Source: Piromyces finnis (taxonomy: Eukaryota > Neocallimastigomycota > Neocallimastigomycetes > Neocallimastigales > Neocallimastigaceae). From it: 64,000 bases of DNA. The notes beneath the pieces were generated by a model. It searched no databases. It was not told the DNA's origin and worked only from the letters and a program-made list of their open reading frames with translations. Position 1 is the first letter of the stretch. Every line of letters begins with the position of its first letter. Position numbers and translations under genes: made by a program. This document shows, in pieces, positions 18,870 to 31,100 of the stretch. The stretch spans positions 636,501-700,500 of the forward strand of contig MCFH01000009.1 of assembly GCA_002104945.1 (NCBI GenBank), written 5' to 3'.

Positions 18870-19814
18870 TTTGTATCTATTTTAATAGATTAATTAAATA
18901 ATATGAAAAGGCTAATTATTAATATTAACTCTTTTGAAATCCATCTTTAAATTATAAAATTTACTTTACATTTAATAATTAATTAAATTATGTTTTTATA
19001 AAATATTAAAAAATATAGAGAATAAAAAAATATTTTTTACCAGATATAAGTATTATTTATTATTATTATTACTATTATTATTTTTTTTTGATATCTTATT
19101 GAATAATTAATTAATTATATTATTTAATTGTATATTATAATATATTTTATTATATTGAAATAATATGTAATACAAATTAAATTAAATTCGAAATAATATA
19201 TCTCAAAAAAATAATAGTTTAATAAAAGTTACCAAAATTATAATTAATTTTGCAAACATTATTAATGACCTTTTTTAAACAATTTTTAACAGAACATAAA
19301 GTTTTTGATTTTTCTTAGTTATTATTACTTTTTTTTTATTTATTTATATAAAAGATATATATTTTTTATATTATTGTATAGTAAAATTTAAAAAAATAAG
19401 AACTTATTTAAAATATAGAAATTACCAAATTACCCAGAAATATGTTTTATTAATTTATTAACTATTAATCAAATAAAGAATTATATTTTTTTTTTATAAT
19501 AAATTCTTTTATTATATAATTAATGTATTGAAAATTATTCGTTAAAAATTTAATTAGAAGGTTTATACATTACATAAAATGTTTAATAAATATTTAAATT
19601 AATTTTTTTCTTAATATATACTGTTACACAACAAATATTTTAGAATTTAAATTAGAGATGATGGTTGTTATATTATTTTATGTGCCTTTTTTTTTTTTTT
19701 TAAATTTTATTATTTTTTATAAGAACATATTAATTATTTTTTTTATTTAAAAAATTTTTAAAATCTAATATACCTAATGTTTAAGGATTTATTTAGTATA
19801 ATTATTTATCCTAA
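18870..19814. other. Intergenic, presumed p23 promoter
   Basis: AT-rich spacer between the p23 start and the 3' end of the GST-like gene. Several T8-T14 runs; nothing coding was seen. Confidence 0.55.
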
Positions 19815-21397
19815 TTATTTATCCTTTTTATTTGATTGATCAATTTTTTCATGATGATGATTACATTGACAATTTTCACAATGTTGATGATGTTTAATAT
19901 TTTCTTTTCCATTGTTATTGAAGAAATAAAACATAATTCTTGTAATTCTTCGTCCATATTTTGATTGCTTTAGTGGCTTTACAGCAAACTGTATTAATAA
20001 AAAGGAAAAAACAAAATAACCAATAAGTGAAACATACCATGGGTTTGTTAATACTAAAAACCAAGCTAATAATACGCAAAGAATAAAGAAACCATAAACG
20101 AGACGACGTAAAGTAAATTCTTGAGCCCAGAATGGTGTATTTTCCTTTGCATATCTTGAAGGTTTACTTCCACTTGATTTTCCACGTTTATTTTTATATA
20201 ATTTCATAGCAAAAGCACCTGATGGTCTCATTCTATATGCCTCAACTTTTGATTTTAAATTTTCTGGTAATTCTTTAATTGGTGGACATTTGATTCCTAT
20301 TCCATTTTCATTAAACCATATATGTTCTTCAGTATTTGGACATAAAATTGGTATAGCATGTGCTGCAAAAGTAATATCAGCAGCAGTCATTGTTTTTCCT
20401 AATAAAAATTCACCATCACTTTTAGCTAATAAATCATCAGCATATTTAAATGTATTTTCTACCTTTTCCCATGCATCATCTTGAATTTTTTTATTTCTTA
20501 CACCTAAAAGACTTTTCATATTCATTTTAGCAATTGGCCATATTAAACGATAAAGTGAGCGCCAAGTTTTTAGATGAATACTTTTAAATATTATTTCTTC
20601 ACATAACTTATTTGATGGCAATATCATATCATAAAAGATTGTTTTTGCTGCAGGTGCTAAATTTTCATCAAAGTATTTTTCATGAGTTAATGCTTCCGGA
20701 TTACTATATATTCTTAATTTTGAACCTAAAGCACCTGAATATAAAAATGTAAATATTTCTGTTGAACCTTTTGTAAAAACCTACAATATAAATATAGAAT
20801 TTTATTAATATGCATATTTGTATTAACCTTTATTTATCTTTTTTCTTTTTTTTATTTATTTTCTATTATTATTATAATTATTATTGTTATTATTATTAAC
20901 ACTATAGTTTTTTTTTTTTTATTTGTATCATACTTGAGAGTCAAACTCTAAAATAGGAACATCAGTAATTTGTGGTTTTGGTGGAGGTTCAGAATATTTA
21001 TCAATTATATACCATATATGAAGAAGGTATGGATAACCATATTCAACATATTTTGTTTGATGTAAATCCATTGCCCAACGGACTTTTTCTATTTTACCAA
21101 TATTTAAATTAAATAAATCACATAATAGTAATTTCAATTTAAAAAAAAATATATATATATATAAAATAATCAATATATTAATTTTTAATCTAATTATTTA
21201 ATATGCTTTTTTAATATAAGGTTTTCTCTTCTTCCTTTTCAATGATGCCTACCACATTGAGTATCCCATGGTATAGTTAATAATTTTCCAACTTTTTCTT
21301 CATTTGAATTTTTAATGTATGATAATGGAATATCATCTTCATTTTCTTCAGAAGAATAGTCTTCAATTTTATTCCATTTATCATAGTTTATTGCCAT
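19815..21397 (-). CDS. Membrane-anchored glutathione-transferase-like protein with His/Cys tail
   Basis: Three exons: 21253-21397, 20934-21088, 19815-20780; 421 residues. An acidic ~40-residue leader precedes a thioredoxin-like GST N-domain: TIPWDTQCEKVRWAMDL (redox-type Cys at the fold's usual position), a YGYPYLLHIW strand, cis-Pro context ITDVPILEFDSQ and KGSTEIFTFLY. The all-helical GST C-domain follows, with FLLGKTMTAADITFAAHAIP, the usual N-capping/Asp motif. Around residues 310-370 two hydrophobic helices (LVYGFFILCVLLAWFLVL and YVSLIGYFVFSFLLIQFAV) suggest insertion in a membrane. The tail carries HHQHCENCQCNHHHEK, a probable metal-binding cluster. Splicing at G|GTAGGC is phase 1 and rebuilds the Cys-Glu junction. 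Which substrate it conjugates or reduces cannot be told. Confidence 0.82.
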
Positions 21398-22052
21398 TGC
21401 TCTATGATTTTGAAATTTTTATTATTCTTAAGAAAATTATTAAAGTAAATAGTCTTTCCAAAAATATTTCTTTTAATATTTGCTTATAAATTATTTCATT
21501 TAAAACTTTCTTTAGTTTTTAAATTTCATATCTTAAAAAAATAAATAAATAACAAAAAAAAAAAAAAAATTTATTTATCATTTTTTATAAAATAAATTAA
21601 AAAAAAATATAAACTTTAAATATTATTATTTCATAATTATTAATATGAAATTATTAAAATAATTTTTAATAAAATTTAATTATAATAATAAATAATAAAA
21701 GATAGATAGCATATTAACAGTAATTATTAATTATTATGTTCAATTTGTTTTATTATTTTTATTTATAGTATTTTAATGCAACAAAACTATAATAAATTAA
21801 TAAATAATATAAAACATTTTAATTTAAATAGTTTAAACAACTATTTTATTTATTGTGAATATTACATTCTTTCTCTTTTTGTTATTAATAATAACATTAT
21901 TCTATTGCTTCTTATATCATTATTTAGTATTTTATTACATTATTTAATTAGATATAAATAAAGAGACACCGCTTAACATTGTCAAAGCTTGGCTAATTTG
22001 GAATTTAGTAATGTACTTTTATTATATAATAATAATATAAATTATTATTTTA
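21398..22052. other. Intergenic; possible extra SURF4 exon
   Basis: Spacer between the GST-like gene start and the SURF4-like stop. A plus-strand 61-codon hydrophobic ORF (21776-21961) is probably chance. On the minus strand an acceptor-like ATTAG near 22003 would open a short frame reading PSFDNVKRCLF, but it does not restore the missing SURF4 C-terminus. Confidence 0.45.
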
Positions 22053-22956
22053 TTATTTTTTAAAAAAATATAATAATAGATTAATAATTTTTACCAATAC
22101 TTCGTTTGAGGTCCAATAGTTATTTATTGCTAAATTTAAAATAGATAAAATAAATATAAAATATGTAAAAGAATTATTATTATTTGCCCCAAATATAACT
22201 AATCCTAATGCAATAATTGAGAAACATGCTGCAATTACAATAAAGATATTAAATTTTTTTGATAGAAATATTGATAGTGTATATAATAAAATGACACATT
22301 TTTTAAGTAGAGTAATATTTTTTTGAGAGTTTTCATCAACACATTTTAATATTTTTGGTTGTTCAAAAAGTAATATTTTATTTACTTCTGAACTTTGATT
22401 TAAAAATACTTCTGCTAATAAAAGTATTAGACCATTTAAATTACAAATTAATTTTAAATAGTATGTTATATTGAATATTTGCTCAAATAAAACTAATTTA
22501 ATTATTTCAGTTGCAATAAGAATATAAACACCGTATTTTAAAGTGGATTTATGAAAGGATGACACTGATCCAACAATTAAGCATATTAATAGCATTTTTA
22601 ATATTATGCTATTAATTCCATAATAATTAATATGATTATTCCAATTGTATATTATTAATAATGAATCTTCTAAAAATGGAATAGTTAATAATATTCTTCC
22701 TAAAAATTTAAGTACATATGTATATTAATAAATAAATTTATACTATTTGATATTATTTTTTTTTTAATGAAATATATTTTGAAAAAAGGTAAAATACATT
22801 TAAAATGTTATTTTCAAATTACTAAAAATATTTTATTAATTTACCCCATGGAAGAACATTTGAAACTGTATTATTATCAACAATATAGTATTCAAAGTAA
22901 TTGAAAGTTTCTTTTATTGAATTTTTAAAATTTTTTTTATTTTTTGTTTTTTCCAT
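22053..22956 (-). CDS. Divergent SURF4/Erv29-type ER cargo receptor
   Basis: Two exons: 22845-22956 and 22053-22699, joined in phase 1 at G|GA to read LPWGRILLTIPFLED; 252 residues. That motif matches the family's conserved first membrane segment (GR-x-L-x-x-x-FLED). Further agreement: NLNGLILLLAE in the middle, and FTYFIFILSILNLAINNYW near the end, which aligns with the NxYFNxFW region. At least six hydrophobic helices are visible. SURF4/Erv29 packages soluble cargo into COPII vesicles at the ER. Oddities: the family's conserved YDFLKYDFFQ-like segment, last helix and KKxx retrieval signal are absent; the product instead ends FFKK. Either a 3' exon was missed or the protein is truncated. Confidence 0.72.
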
Positions 22957-23349
22957 TTTATATTATTACTTTTTCTTTATTATTCTTTTTTTTTTAAGAA
23001 AATAAAAATTAAATAAAATAAAATATATTAATAAATAGATGTATATATAATATATTATTTTCAAATATTAATAAATAGAATTTACTAAAATTTACAATAT
23101 CAAAAAAAAAAAAAAAAAAAAGTAAATTAATACACTTTAATTTATGAGTATCTTTATATTTAAATTTTTTATTAAAAAATATTTTTAAAAATCTAAGAAT
23201 TTAATAAATAAAATTTACTTTTTCACTTCTTATTAAGATTGTAAAGATTAGTTAAATTATTTAATAAAAACATGTATATTTATATACATGTTAAAAAATA
23301 TAATAATAGTAAAAGAAAATGATGAATTGTTAATGTATTTTAATTAACA
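22957..23349. other. Intergenic
   Basis: Short AT-rich spacer between two minus-strand genes, with a poly-A run near 23103-23121. It should contain the SURF4-like promoter. Nothing else was seen. Confidence 0.55.
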
Positions 23350-25830
23350 CTATATTGTATTATTTATAGAAGATGATGATTCGTTTATTTCCGATCCATT
23401 TGTATTATCAATATTTGTTGAATTACTGTTCATTGGTATATTATTATTTTGAACGTTATTATTTGGATTAGAGTCATTACTTGAAGTATTATCTGGAATA
23501 TTTGGCATATTAGTCATATTATTTTGCATGTTATTTTGCATATTATTTGGAATTTCATTTGTCATATTATTTTGCATATCATTAGACATGTTATTTGGCA
23601 TATTATTTTGAATAGAATTAGACATATTATTGGACATGTTTGTCATATTAGGTATTCCATTAGGCATCATATTTGGAATGTTCGGTATATTTGGCATATT
23701 CGACATACTTGACATATTTTGCATATTAGACATGTTTGCCATGTTTGGCATATTTGACATATTCGACATATTAGGCATATTTGGCATATTTGACATATTT
23801 GGCATATTTGGCATATTTGGCATATTTGGCATATTTGGCATATTTGGCATGTTTGGCATATTTGGCATATTAGGCATATTAGGCATATTAGAAATATTAG
23901 GCATATTTGGCATATTTGCACCATCATTATTTTTTGATTGTATTATGCTATTCATTAGCATAATTACTTGTGCTTGTTGTGGAGTTGGATTTTCCATAAT
24001 TGGCATATTTAACGAAGATGCTGATGTCATAATTGAACTATTTAAATTAGAATTAATATTATTTGATAATTCAGATAATACTGTTAATGGATCATTTTGA
24101 GATGGATTTAATATTGTATTGATTTTTGAATTTTCCTCTAAATTATTATTTAATGATCTCATTGTAAACTAAAATTTTATAAATTTATTATATAATTATT
24201 TAATTTATTTAAATAATAATAGTGGTTAAATATTTCATTTATAATATTAAAATGATTTATTTATTATTAACACAAAAATTCGTTTCACATATTACTTGTT
24301 TATGATACTTCTCCTCTTCTTCAATTAGTTCTTCTTGATATTTTAATATACGCTTCAATTCATCAATTAATTGATGTCTTTTTGACACATTATTTTCAAT
24401 TAACTTATTTTTTTTCATCTCCAATTTTTCTTTATATTCAATATAACAATATAATAATGTTTTTAATACAAAATAAAATTATTAGTAAAGCTTAGTATAT
24501 TAATCAAAACACTACTTTTTAATTAAATATATATCATACCTTTTGCTCTTATATTTTCATTTAAACTCATGTCTTTGGATAATAATTGAGTAAGTTCAGT
24601 CTCAATTATATTTTTATCAACTTGAAATTTTTCCACTTGTATCAAACGTTCTTGAAGATCAGCATACTTTAATATTTATTATTATTAATATATATTAAGA
24701 ATAAAAATTAATATTTAATGATTTTAAAAATATTTACTTTTTTAGGTAATCTTGAACTTGAACTTGAGCTTGAACTTGATAAAGATCCTAATTTTCAATT
24801 TTTGTTTTTATAATTTAAAAATAATAATAATTATTAATTATAAAATTTCAAAAATTAAATATAATTATAATTATAATTTTATTACTACTTTTGCTTTTAA
24901 TTATAGAATGTATATTTGATAAAACATGTTTTGGAAAAACTTGTCTTTCTTCCCAAATAGATAATAAACGTAAGGTTTTTCTTTGAATCTGTGAATTTCC
25001 ATATCTTTTATATTTTAATAATTTCGAGGTAAACATATTATTTAAAATTTTATATAATAATAGTGATTACATTATAAATCTATTATACCTATATACATGA
25101 TTAATTGCTTCAGGCAACACCGGTATAAAATCTTTAATATATTCATCATTCTTTTTACGAGAAATTTGTGATACTAAATATTTATTTAAAAAAATTAATG
25201 ATATTGTTGTTTTTGTTTATTTTTTTAATTTCACAATTCATATATTTATAAAGAATTTATTAAGATTCTTACTATCTATAATATATGTAGTTATTTAACA
25301 GAATATATAGTTAAATAAAAATAATAAAAAAAATATAATTATTATTATTTATTTTGTAAAATGATAATAATAATAATAATAATAATAATAATATTTTTAT
25401 TATTATTATTATTATTATTAGGATTTAATATTTTACCATTGCATAGATTAAGTAATGCCATTTTTTTAGATATATTAGCCTTTTGAAGCTCTGCCCACCA
25501 TACTTCAACAATTTCAGTATGATTATCTCTACATGTTAATAACCCTAAGTTTTAATTAATTTAAGTTATTATTTGATAGGTCATTTTATATCTATAATAC
25601 TTATTTTACTTACATCTACTTAACATAGATATACTAAAATATATAAATAATAATAATAATAAAAAAAAAAATCAAGGTACATTTATTTATATTATTAACT
25701 TTTAATTACAATATTAAAAAATTATGAAGTATTAATATATTTATTAAGAAAAAAAAAAAAAATGCCTTTGTTGTGTATCGGTTAGAGTGCGTAATTTTTG
25801 TAATAACTTTTCTTTTGAATAGTCATTCAT
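23350..25830 (-). CDS. RPRD1/Rtt103-like CTD-interacting-domain protein with Met-Pro-Asn repeats
   Basis: Nine exons: 25766-25830, 25614-25633 (20 nt), 25437-25544, 25089-25173, 24886-25004, 24738-24787, 24540-24666, 24296-24429, 23350-24168; every phase agrees; 508 residues. Residues 1-~125 are a CID/RPR domain: LLQKLRTLTDTQQSISMLSRWLL, VEVWWAEL, KKMALLNLCN, DFIPVLPEAINHVY, RKTLRLLSIWEERQVF. This matches RPRD1A/B and yeast Rtt103, which bind phosphorylated RNA polymerase II C-terminal heptads and act in termination and phosphatase recruitment. A Ser-rich linker and a two-part coiled coil (~145-235) follow, as in RPRD1. The C-terminal ~270 residues are Asn/Met/Pro-rich with some 20 NMP steps. 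The first intron has a GC donor. The last exon could be thought a separate gene, but a good acceptor before its ATG keeps phase 0 with the coiled coil. Confidence 0.82.
23690..23925 (-). repeat. 9-bp coding repeat (Asn-Met-Pro)
   Basis: Imperfect 9-bp units, GGCATATTT on the plus strand, encode about 20 Asn-Met-Pro or Asn-Met-Ser steps in the C-terminal region of the CID protein. Variation is mostly at third bases and Pro/Ser/Ala, so the array is older than a fresh slippage. Confidence 0.9.
25363..25422. repeat. (AAT)n/(ATT)n inverted array in intron
   Basis: About nine AAT/ATA triplets are followed, after a few T bases, by about nine ATT/TTA triplets. The halves are complementary, so the third intron of the CID gene could form a hairpin close to its donor. 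Confidence 0.85.
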
Positions 25831-26379
25831 CTATATTATTATTAAATTTAATATTAAGGATTATTAAATAATATAATTTAAAATTATAAAATTCTGATTA
25901 ATTCTCAAATTTTATTTATTTTATATTATATAAAATAAATAAAAACAAAATATACAAGTATAAATTATTTTAGAAAAAATATCATTTATAAGATTTTTTT
26001 TTACTAATAAAATTAATACATTATATAATAAATTAAATGAATAATTTAATATATTCAAAAATATATTTAATCATTTTAAAAAATATTTTGTTTAAAAATA
26101 CTGTTTATTATTTATTGAAACTTTAATGTTCTAGTTATTTTATATTACAATTATATATATTTTTATTATTATTAATCAATAAATATAGTAAAAAAATAAT
26201 ATCTGCTTATGTATATCAATATTCATTATATTTCTAAAAACATATTTTTCAATAAATTAGCTATTATATATATCAATTAATTTGTATAATCATTTTAAAA
26301 ACATTAAAGAATAAAAAAGAAGAGCCTTTAATTTTCATTTATTTTTAATACAGTTAAATTATTGCTTAAATTTCGATAG
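25831..26379. other. Intergenic
   Basis: AT-rich spacer between the start of the CID gene and the stop of the TPGS1-like gene. I see no coding sequence. Confidence 0.55.
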
Positions 26380-27695
26380 TTAATATATATATTTATTAAT
26401 ATATTCCATTAAATATTCATCTTCTACACAATTTGATATAAATTCATTTTCTATAAAATTTGATATTTTTTCTGATTCTAATATACTAAAAACTTCAATT
26501 TTCATTAATATTGTAACAGTTTTATGAATTGCACTATTTATAGATATTAATAAATCTCTTGGGTATCTATTATTATTATTATTATATATATAATTATTTA
26601 GTATTTTTGAAAAATGCTTTTTATGATTTTATGTAAATTTTATATATTTTTGATATATACTTAAATTCATCATTATTATATAATGATTCAACTTCTTTAA
26701 TAAAAAAGGTTTCAATATAGTCAATTTTATTTTCATCATTCTTTGTTGTAATTGAATCTTGTAGATTATTTTTTTTTGAACTAATAAAAATGTCTGTAAC
26801 TTTATCAATGGATTTTTTACAATTTTTAAAAAAATCTTTATAAAAATTAAAATATATTAATATATTATAGATTTATATTATGTGTAGAGAATATATTAAT
26901 ATATGTTTTACCACTAAAAAAAAAATATATTTTAAATGATTTTATAAAATCCTCAAATGATATATTTGATAGTTCTTCATTCTTTAGCTTATTTAAATAC
27001 TGAGTTCTGTTATTTTGATGATTTACTAAATAATAACTTTTTTCAACAACCTCATATGAAAAACTTGCTGATATTAGTTTAAAAAATTGATATATCATAT
27101 CTACTGATAATAATTCTAAAATTAGTTATGAGTTAAATAATACAACAGGATTAATAAAAATAATACAAATTAAGAATTATTTGTAGTATGAATAATACTT
27201 CATATATTACTCTTTGTATTTTTAAATGATTCATAAAAATAATATATAAAGTAGGCTCTGTTTCTTTTAGTAGATGTAATATATTCATATTCTCGAAGTA
27301 ATACATTTGTACCATTTGCTACACTCTCAAAGCTTTATTAATTTATTATAGAAATATAAAAAGTATTATTTTACATTCTATATTTTATATATATATACAA
27401 ATAAAAAATATATATTTAAAGGATTTACTAGCTATTTAATATTTGCAATGGTTTTTCTGGTTTTTTAATTAAGATATTTGTTATAATATCCTAATATTAA
27501 TGTTTTAATAATAGAAAATGAATAAATATTTTGTATATATTATAAAATTCATATTTTAATATCTTTATACCAACTTGAAAATATTTAGATATTTCATACT
27601 TTTCTATAAAAAATTAATAAGAAAGGAAGAGAAATAATAGTTAATATATAAGTATGTATTCTTTTATACTATTTAATGCTACCTATATAATCCAT
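26380..27695 (-). CDS. Probable tubulin polyglutamylase complex subunit 1
   Basis: Seven exons: 27683-27695 (13 nt), 27575-27603, 27429-27490, 27211-27332, 26912-27115, 26661-26835, 26380-26566; 263 residues. The N-terminus MDYIEKYEISKYFQDIITNI continues to a RIIa/Dpy30-type dimerisation segment (LIKKPEKPLQILNSYF). The later pattern, with a RNRAYFIYYFYESF helix and SFEDFIKSFKIYFFFSDFF, follows TPGS1 as I know it (RIIa fold then FRxGxLTCFV-like helix). TPGS1 supports glutamylation of axonemal and cytoplasmic microtubules, which would suit a zoospore-forming fungus. The second donor must be read as GTTGGT to keep the frame; the nearby GTATAA donor breaks it. Other RIIa proteins, such as adenylate-kinase-like flagellar proteins, are the main alternative, but no P-loop is present. 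Confidence 0.58.
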
Positions 27696-28114
27696 GATAT
27701 TTTAATTCTTTTTTTAATTTTTAATTATATTTTATAATACAAATAAAAAAAAAAAGAAAATTATCAATGAAATGAAAATTTATGGAAATTGTTTTTTTTT
27801 ATTTATATATTAAATGGTACAAATTTTTTAATAAAATTTTAATATATTATTAAATAAACTAATAATAATATTATAAAATATACTTTTTTAATAATAAAGG
27901 TAATTATTAACAAATATAGTTTTGAAATTTCATTTTACATTTATAAATTTTTAAATAATCTTTCATTAATTAAAGAAATGAAAAAAAATTGAAAATTTAA
28001 ATTGTATTAATGGGATAAAAATATAACTTTAAAATATTATATAAATTAAAAGAACAAAACAAAGAAAATTTAATTCTTATATATTTTTCTTAAGATTTTT
28101 TAAAATTAAATAAA
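27696..28114. other. Divergent intergenic region
   Basis: Shared upstream region of the minus-strand TPGS1-like gene and plus-strand COG1. AT-rich; no specific element recognised. Confidence 0.55.
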
Positions 28115-31100
28115 ATGCAAAATGACAATATTGACGGACCTGACAAAGAAAATGATATTGCCAATGAGATAGAAACGTTATTTAAAACAAAAACAATAAA
28201 AAATTTAAAAAAATATGAATCTCAAGTTAGGTAGTAGTGAAAATAATTAAATAATAAAAAGTAAATTAATAATTTAATAAATTTTAATAAAAAAAATAAT
28301 AAAATAAATTTTTATTAAAATTTACATATATCAAAGAGTGGATATAGAATCAAAAAAACAGGAATTAAGAATTATGGTTGGGTATGTAAAATTAAACATT
28401 GAATGTTAAAAGTTATTTAATTTTGTATTTAAATTTTATATAAACATTATATAAAATTTTAAAATAATATAACAATATTAGTGAAAGATATAGAGATTTA
28501 ATTGATGCAGCAGATTCTATAATGGAAATGCAAACTTCTGCAAATGATATAAATAAAAAATTTAATAATCTCCAAGATTACTGTAATATTTCTAATTTAA
28601 AAAGTAAAATTAAAATACAAAATGAAGATGGAGTTGATAAAGCAATTGGTAAATATTAATTAATTAATAAATAAATAAATAAATAAATAAATATTTAATT
28701 ATTTTTAAAAATATAGAAGAGAAAAAAAAAATTATATATCCGATTGCCGCTGAAATTAAACTTTTAGTTGATACACCTGAACAAGTAAAATTTTAGTATA
28801 ATATAATTCAATAGCGACATAGTCATAATAACATTAATAATATTTATAAATATATATTATATATGTAAATATATAAAAATTAGATATGGAACGCATTAGA
28901 AAATCATAAATATTTAAAGGCAGCATGTTTATATATGATAGCAAAACTAGTTTATAAACATTTACAATCTAGCGAAGAAGCAAAGTATTTACAAATTATG
29001 GTATTAATTACATTTAAATTGAATTTTTCATAAGAAAAAATTGTTATTATATATTATATAAAAATTAATAGTATTATCATAAATAAAAATAATATAAATT
29101 TTTAATTAATTTTATTATAGAATACTTTCCCTATCATTCAAAAGCAATGGATTGCTGTTAGTCAATTTAGATCTAATATTTTGGAAAAAAGTATTTCATA
29201 TTTAAAATTTATATATCAAAATAAAAATGTAAGTTTACTCATTAATAATTAAAATCATATTATTATATTTTTACTTTGTTAAATAATATCGAAGACTAAA
29301 CTAATTTCAAATATATTTATTATTATATATTATAGAGTGTTGCTGAAACTTTATGTGCTGTTATGCTATTAAATAATTTGTCAATAAACGATGTATTAAA
29401 AATCTTTTTAGAAAAGAGAAAACAAGGAATAATGGAATTTTTATTAAGTTATAAAACAATTACATCAACACTTTCAGAGCATTTATGTGAATTAATTAAA
29501 ATGATTAAAATTACAATGCTACATATTCAACAAACTTTTGTTCCAAATGATTCATTAGAAATATCACTAATTGAATCATATTTAAAAAATTTACAAAAAG
29601 GTCTTCAAAAAAGTGATAATGATAATGAAAGAAATATATATCAAAGAGGCCAATTTATCATTAGCTTATATTCAGAAAAAACAAATATTCATATTATTTA
29701 CAGATATTTACCAGAAATAATTCAAAAATATGCGCCTCTTTTTCATTCACAGTTTAATAAACATGTAGAATCAAAAAATAATCAAGAAGGTATTGAAACT
29801 TTAATTAATACATGGATAAACCAATTAAATCAGGATATACAAAAAGAGTGTAAAATATTATTACAACAAATATCATCTGGGGAAAATATATCTAATGTTA
29901 GAAAGAATATTGTCCAGTTATTAAGTAAAGATGAAATTAATTGTAACGGTTTAATTCTTAAAAAAGAAAATATAGAATGTTTTGATGAAGCTGAATATGA
30001 ACAATTAAATACTATTATAAATTCAAATAATGAATGGAATGAAGTAATAATTATACTATAAAATTTTATTATTAAATTAATATTATAACTATATATTAAA
30101 TTATTGATATATTAATATTAAAATAATAAAAAATAGACTTGTACAAAACTGTTAAAAAAGAATTATTCTATTTGGGATACAGTTTTTAGAGAACTTATAA
30201 ATTCAAGAATAAAAGAAATTATGAATTTAATGTTTGATAAATTTGTACAGAATTTCAAAGAAAAGTTAAATAATTATATAAAAATAATAAATAACAGGAA
30301 TAATTATGGTATATTTTTTATATTTATACATTTTTCATAAATTTAAAATGAGAAAAATAGTTTTATTTAAAAGTTTTTTAAAACATATAGAAATATATAT
30401 TCAATGTTTAAATATATAAATTATCATTTAATTTATAAATTTTTATATAATATACTATAATAAGTAATAAAAATCATTAATAAGTTTAATTGAAATATAT
30501 AAATATTCATATAAACCAATAATAGAAAATGAAATAGGAACCTATATTTGGAATTCTGAAAGATTAATGACAATGAATATAGATATTGAAAGTTTGGTTG
30601 ATCAAACAACATCATATTTCCCATTAATAAAGGATGTTTATGATGATTTCGATAAAAATTTACTTAATATTAAAAATGATTTAAATTCAGTTATAATATC
30701 TGATTCAACTAAATTAAATCAAATAATAGATGAGTTGTTATTTGACAAAGGAAAAATAATAAATTTGTCAGAAAAAGAAAAAGATAGATGGGGATTTAAA
30801 AGGTATGCATTTTTTTTTAATATAAAATAGATATTGACAATATATTTTATTAATTTTTACTCTATAAATTCATTATTAATTAATAATATAGCGACTCTGA
30901 AAAATTTTTAAGCGAGTCACAAGAATTGATTAAAGCTAGTATATATAAATTAAATGATGAAATTAGATCTATTTTAAAAGACTATTATGAACAATATAGT
31001 AAAAACACAAATGAAAGAAAATGTAATTAAATCAAATACTTAATTATATAAATATATTTTGATTTAAAATTCTAAATGTAAATATGCAATATTAAAACCT

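Noticed and set aside
21776-21961. 61-codon hydrophobic plus-strand ORF
   Set aside because: Composition is that expected from AT-rich spacer (Ile/Leu/Asn/Tyr); no splice partners, family resemblance or conserved motif.
23524-24100. Plus-strand ORFs rich in Gly-Ile-Phe or His-Ile
   Set aside because: They are the antisense shadow of the Asn-Met-Pro repeat in the CID gene.
23350-24162. Separate gene starting at the ATG at 24162
   Set aside because: A strong TTTTAG acceptor precedes it and joins in phase to the upstream coiled coil; RPRD1-like proteins have a C-terminal tail there.
27570-27575. GTATAA donor after exon 2 of the TPGS1-like gene
   Set aside because: It is a better-looking donor, but it shifts the frame into a stop; GTTGGT five bases upstream keeps the RIIa helix continuous.
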